Origin: Oceanobacillus sp. FSL K6-2867
GTDB lineage: Bacteria; Bacillota; Bacilli; Bacillales; Amphibacillaceae
Reading direction: 5' to 3'
NCBI RefSeq assembly: GCF_037963145.1
Contig: NZ_CP150144.1
Span: forward strand, 682,001-746,000
DNA length: 64,000 nucleotides
Below, one piece after another: positions 44,982 to 53,569 of this stretch (the first letter of the stretch is position 1; each line of letters begins with the position of its first letter). Under the pieces are notes generated by a model. It did no database searches. It was not told the origin of the DNA and saw nothing but the letters and a program-made list of their open reading frames with translations. The position numbers and the translations under genes were made by a program.

Positions 44982-45389
44982 TTAAGATTGCATTAATTTT
45001 GCTTCTTCCGGGGTTATTGTCTTTATTTTCTTTATGAAATAATAATGCTTATAAAACATAAGTATAATTAAAACAATCCTTACAAGCAGGATATCGACAT
45101 AAAATACGGAAAATAAAATAAAAGCATCAGCAATTATGTTGATCCGAACTTTTTCCTTCTTGGTCATGCCCCGGTTTTCTTTGATACGAACAACGTAGTT
45201 TTCATAAAACTTGGTGCTCTTAAACCAATTATCAATACGCTGTGAGCTTTTCCCAAAACAAAACGCAGAAAACAGAAAAAAAGGTCCCCCTGGCAGGATC
45301 GGCAGGATCGTACCAGCAATACCAATACCAAAGGAGATAAGGCCTAGAAGCATAAATAGAGCACTTCTTATATTTTTAATGGTAATCAC
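44982..45389 (-). CDS. YbaN family membrane protein (DUF454)
   Basis: A 135-aa protein with N-terminal hairpin helices (FMLLGLISFGIGIAGTILPILPGGPFF, the DUF454 signature), FCFGKSSQRIDNWF, and a second hydrophobic pair near residues 86-117. Function unknown. The frame starts with GTG inside AAGGTG; alternatively that is the ribosome site and an ATT three codons later is the start. Either gives nearly the same protein. Confidence 0.83.
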   Translation of the reverse strand: MITIKNIRSALFMLLGLISFGIGIAGTILPILPGGPFFLFSAFCFGKSSQRIDNWFKSTKFYENYVVRIKENRGMTKKEKVRINIIADAFILFSVFYVDILLVRIVLIILMFYKHYYFIKKIKTITPEEAKLMQS

Positions 45390-45611
45390 CTTACTTTATA
45401 TGAATTTGAGCAATACAAAATAGCAAGTGTATAAAATCATATCTATTATTACGTTTTACTTCCATAATATCAACTTCCTGTTCATTTGAAAATGCAATTT
45501 TACTATGAACATTCTATTTTCCTACCCAAATTAAGCAAACACTAGCGTTCTTCCTTTCATAAATACATCCATGCTACAATGGGATAAAATACATCTGGAA
45601 GGAGGGATACC

Positions 45612-47381
45612 GTGCCAGACTGGTCCTATCATAGTATTTTTCGTCCTTTATTAAATAGATTGCCGCCCACCACCTCAAGAGAATTTATACATCGGGGAAT
45701 GAATCTCATCGCTGCACTTCCATTCCGGATTGGACCCCAAGTAATCCAATTTCTCGGCAGGGAAGAAAGTTCCCCGCTTATTCAAAAAAATGAACACGGA
45801 TTAACCTTTCATAATCCAGTTGGATTATCCGGAAAAATCGATCCGCTCCTTTCCGGAACAAAAGCTTTTACGAACCTAGGTTTTGGCTTCCTGGAAATCG
45901 GGCCTGTAACAGTAAAGCAAATAAATCATTTCTCAACTCCAATCGTTGATAGAAAGATAGAAAAGATTCATTTTGCTGCCACGGCGGAATCCATTGGAAT
46001 TGAAAAAACGCGCGAGCATTTACATAAGGTAAAAAAGAATCAGCCATTCTTCATCAGACTTATCGGGACATATGAAGAGCTATGCATGATGATAAAGCGG
46101 CTTGATCAATTTGCTGATGGTTATATTATTGAATCACCGTATCCAGATTTAATGCGAGAAACAGATAAGCCTATATTCTTTTCAACCACTTCACCAAATA
46201 AGAATCGTACAGAATATCCTTTTGCCGGTATTGTGTTGGAACATGCGGAAAAAGATGTTCCCCTCCTTGATAAAGTAGTTGATTTAAGAAAAAACGGCTT
46301 TCAAGGCACAATTATAACTTCAGGTGGAATCAAGGAACCAGAACAAGCGTTACAGTTATTAGATGCTGGTGCTGATTTCATGATGCTTTCAGATGGCTAT
46401 GTATTTGCTGGGCCAGGATTAACGAAACGAATCAATGAAGCACTTCTCGACCGTCTTGATTATAATCCTTCCCACCAATCTGGATGGTTTTCCTATTGGC
46501 TTTTTGGTTTATTTATTGTAATTGGGGGACTGCTGGCACTGCTATTCAGCATGACAACTGTAGTCCTTCCCTATGATGAGTTTTTTTTAGGCATCAAACG
46601 CCAAACCATTATAACTTTTAATGAGCGGATTATGCTATTTATGGCTCATGACCGGATGACCCTTGCCGGAACTATGATATCCGGGGGGATTGTTTATATG
46701 CAATTATCCAAGCATGGGGTGAAACATGGAATAAAATGGGCAAAGCAAGCAATTGATTTTGCTGCCATTATTGGCTTTTTGGGTATTTTTGCTTTTATTG
46801 GATTTGGTTATTTCGATTGGCTTCATCTTATTTTTTGGCTTGTTTTGCTGCCTGTATATATATATGGATATAGAAAAACCAAAGGCATTACTGGCACATC
46901 ATCTTCGAAAAACAGAAAAAATGATGTCATTTTTAAAAAAGGATTATTTGGACAATTAGCATTTGTATTGTTAGGATTTTCATTTATATTAGGCGGGATC
47001 ATCATTTCCACTATTGGAGTAACTACCATTTTCGTCCCAACTGATTTGACTTATATTTGTATGCCACCTGAAATGATGAACGCATTTAATGAGAACTTGC
47101 TGTCTGTTCTAGCACATGATCGCGCTGGATTTGGAAGTGCATTATTAAGCGTTGGCTTACTCGTATTAACACTCTCGTTATGGGGATTTCAACAAGGTAA
47201 TCAGTGGGTGTGGTGGACATATCTAATAGGTGGTCTGCCAGCATTTGGGGCAGGGATCTATATTCACTTCGCAATTGGCTATACGGCTTTTATCCATTTA
47301 TTACCTGCATATATTGCGCTTGGTTTGTTTTTTATTGGGTTAGTCCTTTCCTATCCGTTTTTTAACAAAACAAAGGTATAG
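45612..47381 (+). CDS. Dihydroorotate-dehydrogenase-like domain fused to a duplicated membrane domain
   Basis: A 589-aa protein starting with GTG six bases after AAGGAGGG. Residues about 1-285 follow class 2 dihydroorotate dehydrogenase: NPVGLSGKIDP where the enzyme has GLAAGFDKN, then NLGFGFLEIGPVT, and TSGGIKEPEQALQLLDAGADFMMLSDGYVFAGPGLTKRI for the phosphate/FMN-binding end. The usual RxGFNN segment and the active-site residues are not recognisable. Residues about 295-589 hold about seven membrane helices in two related halves, each with a VLPYDE/VPTDL start and an NE(R/N)-x5-AHDR motif. DHOD catalysis is unlikely; FMN binding is possible. Such fusions occur in some Bacilli as hypothetical proteins. 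Confidence 0.82.
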   Translation: MPDWSYHSIFRPLLNRLPPTTSREFIHRGMNLIAALPFRIGPQVIQFLGREESSPLIQKNEHGLTFHNPVGLSGKIDPLLSGTKAFTNLGFGFLEIGPVTVKQINHFSTPIVDRKIEKIHFAATAESIGIEKTREHLHKVKKNQPFFIRLIGTYEELCMMIKRLDQFADGYIIESPYPDLMRETDKPIFFSTTSPNKNRTEYPFAGIVLEHAEKDVPLLDKVVDLRKNGFQGTIITSGGIKEPEQALQLLDAGADFMMLSDGYVFAGPGLTKRINEALLDRLDYNPSHQSGWFSYWLFGLFIVIGGLLALLFSMTTVVLPYDEFFLGIKRQTIITFNERIMLFMAHDRMTLAGTMISGGIVYMQLSKHGVKHGIKWAKQAIDFAAIIGFLGIFAFIGFGYFDWLHLIFWLVLLPVYIYGYRKTKGITGTSSSKNRKNDVIFKKGLFGQLAFVLLGFSFILGGIIISTIGVTTIFVPTDLTYICMPPEMMNAFNENLLSVLAHDRAGFGSALLSVGLLVLTLSLWGFQQGNQWVWWTYLIGGLPAFGAGIYIHFAIGYTAFIHLLPAYIALGLFFIGLVLSYPFFNKTKV

Positions 47382-47456
47382 TGCTAAACTTTTTTAATAC
47401 AAGCCTAGTGCATGTTTAATTTTCCTTTAGCAGTATTACATCACAACATGAAAGAA

Positions 47457-47490
47457 GTAATGGCTTCGTCAAGGAAGCCATTACTTTTTT
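47457..47490. terminator. Terminator between the fusion gene and the thioredoxin gene
   Basis: GTAATGGCTTC and GAAGCCATTAC arms, six-base loop, TTTTTT on the plus side; shared by convergent genes. Confidence 0.88.
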
Positions 47491-47491
47491 A

Positions 47492-47971
47492 TTAGTTCAC
47501 TACATATTCATTAAAAAAGGTCTCGTAGCCCTCTTCAGGGTATTGTCCAACTAGACGGGCAACCTCTTCTCCATCTTCAAAATGAATCAGTGTTGGTGTT
47601 GATTCAATACGATATGCACTGCCCTCTTGACCAAACTCTAGTAAATTGAATTTCTTCATATCGACATCCATTGTTTCAGCTAATGGTGCAAGGTATGGTG
47701 TTGTATTTTGACAATAAATACAGGTTGGACTGTAGAAGTAAACCGTTACAGGTTCCCCACTTTGAATCGTTTCACTTAGTTCATCTGGAAGAATTTGATT
47801 TTGATATAATGGATCATCTAGCTGGTCAATCGTTGCCTGATCCAAATTATCTGTTCCATATGGATTTTCATTGTTATCGAGTGCTTGATTATTTTTATAA
47901 TCGAGAACGAAAAATAAAGCAATAAATAATACAACGATTACCCCAATAATAGCTATCATTTTCTTACCCAT
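47492..47971 (-). CDS. Membrane-anchored thioredoxin-like protein
   Basis: A 159-aa protein with one N-terminal helix (about residues 5-24) and an exported thioredoxin fold. Active site CIYC within VYFYSPTCIYCQNT; cis-Pro in IESTPTLIHF. It starts three bases after the DsbB-like gene, with AGGAGG inside that gene, so the two are coupled and it is probably the thiol-oxidase partner. In B. subtilis BdbC pairs with BdbD; this partner is of thioredoxin type without an inserted helical domain. Confidence 0.88.
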   Translation of the reverse strand: MGKKMIAIIGVIVVLFIALFFVLDYKNNQALDNNENPYGTDNLDQATIDQLDDPLYQNQILPDELSETIQSGEPVTVYFYSPTCIYCQNTTPYLAPLAETMDVDMKKFNLLEFGQEGSAYRIESTPTLIHFEDGEEVARLVGQYPEEGYETFFNEYVVN

Positions 47972-47974
47972 CCG

Positions 47975-48409
47975 TTATTTCCTCCTTTGTTCCTTTAAAA
48001 GCAGAAGATGTAAAACAATAATTACCGTAAATGCTATACCTGCTAAAAATGGTATGGTTATAAAACCAAAATAATTGACATAGACAGCATTGCACGGAAC
48101 CGCTCCTGTACATGCTCCTCCCAATTCATGCATTGCAGGTACTTTTTGCAGCATGTAGTGATAAATGGAAATTGGCAAGCCAATTACACTCAAAATTAAT
48201 CCTGGCAATGCAATTGAAATATCCTTTTTAATTGCTGCAGTCCCATAAATAATGACAAGTGGATACATTATGATTCTTTGATACCAGCACATTTCACACG
48301 GAACATATCCCATTATTTCTGAATAAAACAGGCTGCCTGTAGTTGCTAAAAATGCTTGTACCCACATGAACAACAATAAATTCTCAGTTTTTTTAGTCAT
48401 CTGCCGCAT
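47975..48409 (-). CDS. bdbC: DsbB-like disulphide bond formation protein (BdbC type)
   Basis: A 144-aa four-helix membrane protein that reoxidises a thiol-disulphide oxidase using quinone. The two Cys pairs are CEMC in VPCEMCWYQR and CTGAVPC in GGACTGAVPCNAV, with the conserved Arg after WYQ. The start is an ATG ten bases from AGAGAGGA, giving MRQMTKK; the longer frame has no ribosome site. Confidence 0.87.
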   Translation of the reverse strand: MRQMTKKTENLLLFMWVQAFLATTGSLFYSEIMGYVPCEMCWYQRIIMYPLVIIYGTAAIKKDISIALPGLILSVIGLPISIYHYMLQKVPAMHELGGACTGAVPCNAVYVNYFGFITIPFLAGIAFTVIIVLHLLLLKEQRRK

Positions 48410-48651
48410 ATTCGAGTATTCCTCTCTACTTTTATACATTTGTATTATACAAATGGTTGTAGTGAAAAACAATAAAACAGCTTTGATTGTTTTTCTTAAT
48501 ATGACAAATTATTGAACAATCAAGAGAAGTGTAATTCCTATATTTATTTATAATTTTTATTGTAAGTGAATGATCTACTCGTGGATGGACATGTTTAAAT
48601 CATGAAGTAAAAGTTGTTGATCGGAAGTGAATTCTATACTTTTTCTTTGGA

Positions 48652-48690
48652 AAAGCCGCTTAAAGTGATTCCTATTAAGCGGCTTTAAGC
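48652..48690 (-). terminator. liaFSR terminator
   Basis: AAAGCCGCTTAA and TTAAGCGGCTTT are perfect 12-base arms with an 11-base loop, just past the liaR stop codon on the minus strand. Confidence 0.85.
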
Positions 48691-48694
48691 CAGT

Positions 48695-49321
48695 TTATAG
48701 TAATTGATTACGGTGTACGTAAACAGCGGCTTGTGTTCGGTCATTAACATCCAATTTCGATAAAATGTTGCTAACATGTGTTTTAACTGTTTTGATGCCA
48801 ATATAAAGTTTGTCACTGATCTCTTGATTCGTCATTCCATTTCCGATACAGAGCAAAACTTCCATTTCACGTTCTGTCAATGCATCATGTGGCTTTTTTT
48901 GATCAGCGCGGAAATTGGACATCATTTTCCCAGCTACTTTTGGCTCAATGACATTTTCTCCGTTAAATGCTTTTTTTATAGTTGCTGCAATTTCAGGTGC
49001 AGCGGAAGTTTTTAATATATAACTAAAAGCCCCAGCTTCAAGCGCTGGAAATATTTGTTCATCATCATAATAGCTCGTCAAAATAATAATTTTACACTCT
49101 GGATAGCTTCCCATTATTTGCTTTGTCGCTTCAATCCCGGTTCCATCATCCATAATTAAATCCATTAAAACAACATCTGGCTTTAATTGGAGGGCGAGCT
49201 CTGCACCTTTATTCCCGCTTGATGCTTGACCGATAATTTCAATATCATCTTCTGTCTGCAAATAAGCAATTATTCCTTTTCTGACTATCTCATGATCATC
49301 AACAACTACAACACGAACCAT
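48695..49321 (-). CDS. liaR: Response regulator LiaR
   Basis: A 208-aa NarL/LuxR-type regulator. Receiver domain with VVDDHE acidic pair, phosphoacceptor Asp in VVLMDLIMDDG, and Lys in LKTSAA. C-terminal HTH: LTEREMEVLLCIGNGMTNQEISDKL, IKTVKTHVSNILSKL. It ends like LiaR/VraR (DRTQAAVYVHRNQL). GGGAGG is seven bases from MVRVVV; upstream frame extension lacks a ribosome site. Third gene of liaFSR, answering cell-envelope stress. Confidence 0.93.
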   Translation of the reverse strand: MVRVVVVDDHEIVRKGIIAYLQTEDDIEIIGQASSGNKGAELALQLKPDVVLMDLIMDDGTGIEATKQIMGSYPECKIIILTSYYDDEQIFPALEAGAFSYILKTSAAPEIAATIKKAFNGENVIEPKVAGKMMSNFRADQKKPHDALTEREMEVLLCIGNGMTNQEISDKLYIGIKTVKTHVSNILSKLDVNDRTQAAVYVHRNQLL

Positions 49322-49359
49322 TTTCATTCCTCCCACTAAATAACCCGATTTATCTCCTG

Positions 49360-50412
49360 CTAACAAGGAATCCGAATATCAATATATGTTCCTTCATCTG
49401 GATTAGAACGAATTACAAATGTCCCTCCTAATTCCTCACTGCGCTCTCGCATTGTTTTCAATCCATAGGATGTCTTTCTTTCTGTATCGTTCACTACATC
49501 AAATCCTTTGCCGTCATCCTGAATATGGACAAATAATTCACTGGATTTCTTATAAATCTCGACCTGAACAGTGTTCGCATTTGCATGTCTCAAAATATTC
49601 GATAAAGATTCCTGCACGATTCGAAATACATGCTCTTCAATCGTTTCACTAAGTTCAAGTTCCCCATTTATTGTGACTTGGAAATGAATTGGACTCTTCT
49701 GTTTTAACTCTTCGATTAATTTATGTATCCCTGTGGCCAATGAATCCCCTGATAGATGAACAGGTCGTAAATGAAGTAAAAGCGCACGCATTTCGGTTTG
49801 TGCCTGTAATGCTGCGGTAGCAACTTCCTTCATTTGCTTTTTCGCTAATACTGGATCTTTGTCAAATTGCTTGATCGAAGCCTCTGAGATCATCGTTAAG
49901 GCAAAAAGCTGCTGGCTGACAGCATCATGAAGGTCTCTTGCAATCCGTTGCCTTTCCTCAATAACTGCTGCCTTATGTGCTGACTTAGCAAAATCTGCTT
50001 TTTCATCTGCCATTCGCTGCAGCGATTTCACTTGATTCTTTAATTTATTACCTAGCTCATTTAAATCTTTAGCAATTCTCGTAATCTCATCTTCGTCTTT
50101 CATTGACTTTGGAAACTGTATGGAAGAATCATAATTTCCATTTGAAAACTGCGTTATAAGAAGTGAAATGCCATCCAGCTTAGTTTTTAACATATTCCCT
50201 ACCTCTTTAAAGCCAGTATATAATGAGATAACAAAGGCAATAAGTACATATAAAACCACAAACAGAAAAATGCTTTGTACCGTTAGCCATTCTGGCTCAA
50301 ATAAAACATACACAGATAATAAAATGGTAAGCAGCAAGATAGACGTTAAAAACATACTGTAAAGATGGGAACGAATAAAGATATAGCGAATACTTGAAAA
50401 CCTGTTTTTCAT
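49360..50412 (-). CDS. liaS: Sensor histidine kinase LiaS
   Basis: A 350-aa membrane kinase with two N-terminal helices and a very short outer loop (the intramembrane-sensing type), a HAMP-like linker, HisKA_3 domain with phospho-His in ERQRIARDLHDAVSQQLFAL, and an HATPase domain (ESLSNILRHANAN N box, DDGKGFD G1 box). It lies ten bases after liaF. Of two adjacent ATGs, the second has better spacing to GAGGAGG. Confidence 0.93.
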   Translation of the reverse strand: MKNRFSSIRYIFIRSHLYSMFLTSILLLTILLSVYVLFEPEWLTVQSIFLFVVLYVLIAFVISLYTGFKEVGNMLKTKLDGISLLITQFSNGNYDSSIQFPKSMKDEDEITRIAKDLNELGNKLKNQVKSLQRMADEKADFAKSAHKAAVIEERQRIARDLHDAVSQQLFALTMISEASIKQFDKDPVLAKKQMKEVATAALQAQTEMRALLLHLRPVHLSGDSLATGIHKLIEELKQKSPIHFQVTINGELELSETIEEHVFRIVQESLSNILRHANANTVQVEIYKKSSELFVHIQDDGKGFDVVNDTERKTSYGLKTMRERSEELGGTFVIRSNPDEGTYIDIRIPC

Positions 50413-50424
50413 CATACAGCCTCC

Positions 50425-51201
50425 TCACACACGATCAATACGAATGTTTCCAGCTTTTAGATTGATATAAAAGTCTAGCTTTCTGACTGCAGCCTCATAG
50501 TTATTCGTTTGATAGACTAATGTACGATTTATACCATCCGCAGACTGATCCAGAACTTGTATACTACCAGCTTTTACTCTCGCATTAATACGAAAATCAA
50601 CGTTTTCTGGTACTACCATATTCACATCTGCCGCAAGTGAATCAATTGTAATCGGTATTTTCTTTTCAGGAATAAATGCCTTCGAAAAATTAAAATAAAA
50701 ATCTCCAGCCATATGCTTGAGATGCATCGGCTCTGCAACCCAATTTTGCTCATCGAAGGTTTGGCTGCCGACGGAAAACATTGAATTATCGAAATGCCTT
50801 TTATACCATGTTGTATCGTAATCATAATTACGATTTTTGTCGTCATCAAAGGAATAAGCGACCGTGACCCGCTTACGACCAATTAGAGAAAATCCAATAT
50901 ATACAATAAGCAGTGGCCATAAATTAATAACATCCTTAAATGTGAATGTTATCCAGTCTAACCGATCCATGATTAGCAACGAACCAAATATTAGAAAAAA
51001 GGAACCAAAGATCCAGCTTCCCCCTCTTCTTCGCCAAAAACGAATCAAACCTGTAAAGCCGATCACAACAAAGAAAATCGGATAAATATAATGCCAGGCA
51101 ACACTAAAATTGAAATCAATCACTTCAAGATTAGCCAAAACAAGCATAATGCCAATTACAATTAAAAAAATTGCAAAGAAATACCGAATGAAATTTCTCA
51201 T
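50425..51201 (-). CDS. liaF: LiaF-like regulator of envelope stress response
   Basis: A 258-aa protein with four N-terminal membrane helices (about residues 5-105) and a beta-rich C-terminal domain with GDFYFNFSKAFIPEKKIPI, AADVNMVVPENVDFRI and a final KLDFYINLKAGNIRIDRV, as in LiaF/VraT. In B. subtilis LiaF restrains LiaS. It is the first gene of the liaFSR unit here; the liaIH targets are not next to it. Confidence 0.9.
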   Translation of the reverse strand: MRNFIRYFFAIFLIVIGIMLVLANLEVIDFNFSVAWHYIYPIFFVVIGFTGLIRFWRRRGGSWIFGSFFLIFGSLLIMDRLDWITFTFKDVINLWPLLIVYIGFSLIGRKRVTVAYSFDDDKNRNYDYDTTWYKRHFDNSMFSVGSQTFDEQNWVAEPMHLKHMAGDFYFNFSKAFIPEKKIPITIDSLAADVNMVVPENVDFRINARVKAGSIQVLDQSADGINRTLVYQTNNYEAAVRKLDFYINLKAGNIRIDRV

Positions 51202-51317
51202 CTCTTGTCATCCTTCCAAGCCTATCAATATAAACAGAGACTGTTCAAAGCTTTCCTGTTTTATTACTTTTATCATAAACCTAGATTCTGCGCTGTTAAA
51301 CCATCCAGAGGAGGCTT

Positions 51318-51956
51318 TCAGCTCCGACTTAAGACTGATTCAATCTTTTCATATACATATATGAGTCCCCATAAACAAATAAACCCAAGTGCAAATCCGG
51401 CAACAATATCGGTTATATAATGGACATGAATAACGTATCTGCTGATTCCAATCAGAAATATAAGGGTGGTAAACGTTGTTTGTGTAATAACAATCAGGAC
51501 ATTCGATTTCATTTTCTTTACCAATAAATAAGCAATCAGGCCGTAACAAACCATTGAAATCATAGCATGTCCAGATGGAAAGCTATAACCCTCTGCATTA
51601 GCTGCTGCCGAAATGCTTGGTCTTTCCCTTACTACAATGCTTTTAATAAATATATTCAATTGATGCGCAAGTAAAATTCCACCTGGAAAAAGAATAGCAA
51701 CAAACCATTTTTTCAGTAAAACACTTAACACAATCGCCATTATTACAACAAATGGCTCAAGAAATGATTCTGATCCAAGATTTGTTATCAATCGGAATGG
51801 CTGATAAATAATGGAATCGTGCAAGCTTTCAACAAATTGATTTGTCCACCTATCAATAGCGGGCACATTACCATTTACAATTTGTATAACCCAAACTCCT
51901 GTAATGATAAGTACTGCGACAAATAGGAACAACAATACTGTTCGATTTTTCTTCAT
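51318..51956 (-). CDS. PAP2 family phosphatase
   Basis: A 212-aa six-helix membrane phosphatase of the lipid/undecaprenyl-diphosphate type. The three motifs are VVRERPS (KxxxxxxRP), YSFPSGHAM (PSGH) and SRYVIHVHYITDIVAG (SRxxxxxHxxxD). GGAGGTG precedes ATG. It lies 116 bases upstream of liaF on the same strand, so may be read with it. A related PAP2 gene lies at 52716, beyond the ferritin-like gene. Confidence 0.9.
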   Translation of the reverse strand: MKKNRTVLLFLFVAVLIITGVWVIQIVNGNVPAIDRWTNQFVESLHDSIIYQPFRLITNLGSESFLEPFVVIMAIVLSVLLKKWFVAILFPGGILLAHQLNIFIKSIVVRERPSISAAANAEGYSFPSGHAMISMVCYGLIAYLLVKKMKSNVLIVITQTTFTTLIFLIGISRYVIHVHYITDIVAGFALGFICLWGLIYVYEKIESVLSRS

Positions 51957-52090
51957 TATTTCACACCTCCATTTTATCTTCTCATTTCAATTTAATGCTA
52001 TTATACAGGGATTTAGGTTTAAACAAAATCAGAGCGGGTATTGTATTAATATACTTAACGGTTTTACTATTGAAAAGGTGGAGATGAATA

Positions 52091-52525
52091 ATGGAAAAAG
52101 ACTTACAAAATTTAATCGATGGTTTAAATGAAGACCTAGCTCATGAGTATGGTGCTGCAATTCAATACACATACAGTGCATCTGTTGTTTCCGGTTTATA
52201 CCGTTCTGCATTAAAACCGTTTTTCGAATCGGAAATTACGGATGAACTTGGACATGCACTCTATCTTTCTGAAAAGATCAAAGCTCTTGGGGGCACTCCA
52301 ACAACTAAATCAGCTGATGTACCACAGCCAACAGAATTAAAATCAATATTGGAAGCAACCCTCCAAGCCGAATCAGATACGATTACGCGCTATGAAGAAC
52401 GAAAAAAACAGGCAGAAGATCTTGGATTAACAGAGCTTGTTGTTAAATTAGAAGATTTAATTTCGGATGAAACACACCATAAGGAAGAAATCGAACGATT
52501 ACTCGCTGATCCACGACTTTCTTAA
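52091..52525 (+). CDS. Ferritin-like diiron protein
   Basis: A 144-aa four-helix protein of the bacterioferritin/ferritin-like group. Metal ligands are visible: Glu in AHEYGAAIQY (helix 1), Glu and His in ITDELGHALYL (helix 2), Glu in QAESDTITRYEE (helix 3) and Glu plus His in SDETHHKEEI (helix 4). Probably iron storage or oxidative protection; no haem-ligand Met is evident. GGTGGAGATG spaces the start. Divergent from one PAP2 gene, in line with another. Confidence 0.85.
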   Translation: MEKDLQNLIDGLNEDLAHEYGAAIQYTYSASVVSGLYRSALKPFFESEITDELGHALYLSEKIKALGGTPTTKSADVPQPTELKSILEATLQAESDTITRYEERKKQAEDLGLTELVVKLEDLISDETHHKEEIERLLADPRLS

Positions 52526-52715
52526 TAGATTCCCCCCTTTTATTTAGGACGGCTAAAACAGCTGTCCTCCTTTCTTTGTTAACATCCATTTACTTATACA
52601 ATTTCTCGTGTATTCATGGTATGATAAATAAATTAGAATTTACCAGGTTTATATATAAAATAAGCAAAGCAGCATTAGAAAGAGTGATACCATCAGGAAT
52701 AAAAAATTATCAACT

Positions 52716-53390
52716 ATGCCCTTTTTTCTGACAGGGTTTTTATTTTTACTATTATTCTGTACTGTAGCTAGGGGCGTCCACGTTGAAAGTCAATGGATTG
52801 CTTCCCTGGACTCCTTATGGATAGAACGAATTCAAGGAACAATATCAGAAAGCAAAACATCCTTTATTAAAATAACAACAGAGCTTGGAAACATGAAGCT
52901 TATTATCGCCTTAACCATGATCCTCGTGATTGTTTTATTTTTTAAGCATAAGTATGCCGAAGGGCTTTGGTTTGGCGGCACCATACTCTTTTGTGCTGCA
53001 ATCGCTGGAAAGGTTCTAAAAAAGGCTTTTGACCGGGAACGTCCCGCTTTTTTGCAGCTTATTGAAAAAACAAATGAAAGTTTTCCAAGTGGGCATGCCA
53101 CAGGATCAACTATTTTTTATGGGTTTATCGGTCTAATACTTGTATGTATCATTGCTAAAATTTGGCTGAAACTTGTGGTTGGCTTTATCACACTGGCATG
53201 GATTGGTTTCATATTATTTACACGTGTTTACTTAGGAGCCCACTTCCCAACTGACGTTCTTGCTGGATTTCTATTTGGTATGGCTGCCGTATTTATATCA
53301 ATCGGGACTTATATTACCGTTCAGCAACCGCTCAAAAACTCACTTCGTAAATTGCAGTTAAAGAATCAAAGCGACGCCATTATAAAATAA
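52716..53390 (+). CDS. PAP2 family phosphatase (second copy)
   Basis: A six-helix membrane phosphatase with KAFDRERPA, SFPSGHATG and FTRVYLGAHFPTDVLAG motifs. From the ATG it has 224 aa, but no ribosome site lies near that codon and the helix would begin at once. An ATC at 52692, five bases after an AAGAGTG-like site, would add a basic MRNKKLST leader; I keep the ATG but the true start may be the ATC. Confidence 0.87.
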   Translation: MPFFLTGFLFLLLFCTVARGVHVESQWIASLDSLWIERIQGTISESKTSFIKITTELGNMKLIIALTMILVIVLFFKHKYAEGLWFGGTILFCAAIAGKVLKKAFDRERPAFLQLIEKTNESFPSGHATGSTIFYGFIGLILVCIIAKIWLKLVVGFITLAWIGFILFTRVYLGAHFPTDVLAGFLFGMAAVFISIGTYITVQQPLKNSLRKLQLKNQSDAIIK

Positions 53391-53391
53391 G

Positions 53392-53424
53392 AAGGCGCCC
53401 GTATTTTATACAGGCGCCTTTACG
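53392..53424 (+). terminator. Terminator after the second PAP2 gene
   Basis: AAGGCGCC and GGCGCCTT with GTAT/ATAC inner pairing, then TTTAC; the T run is short. Confidence 0.8.
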
Positions 53425-53435
53425 AAATTTGCGGC

Positions 53436-53481
53436 AAAGCACGATGTGTTCACATTCACATCTATTGCGTTGTGCTTTGAC
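53436..53481 (+). promoter_or_regulatory. Structured leader upstream of the MFS gene
   Basis: CAAAGCAC (53436-53443) and GTGCTTTG (53473-53480) enclose an inner GATGTG/CACATC hairpin. No T run follows, so it is not a terminator; it lies 90 bases before the TTG start. Role unknown. Confidence 0.45.
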
Positions 53482-53569
53482 TTACACAAATCAGCTCATC
53501 GCAATGTTAAGTATAACATCATTTATTAATAAGCACCATACTATAACCAGAATCTATTGGAGGTTAAAA

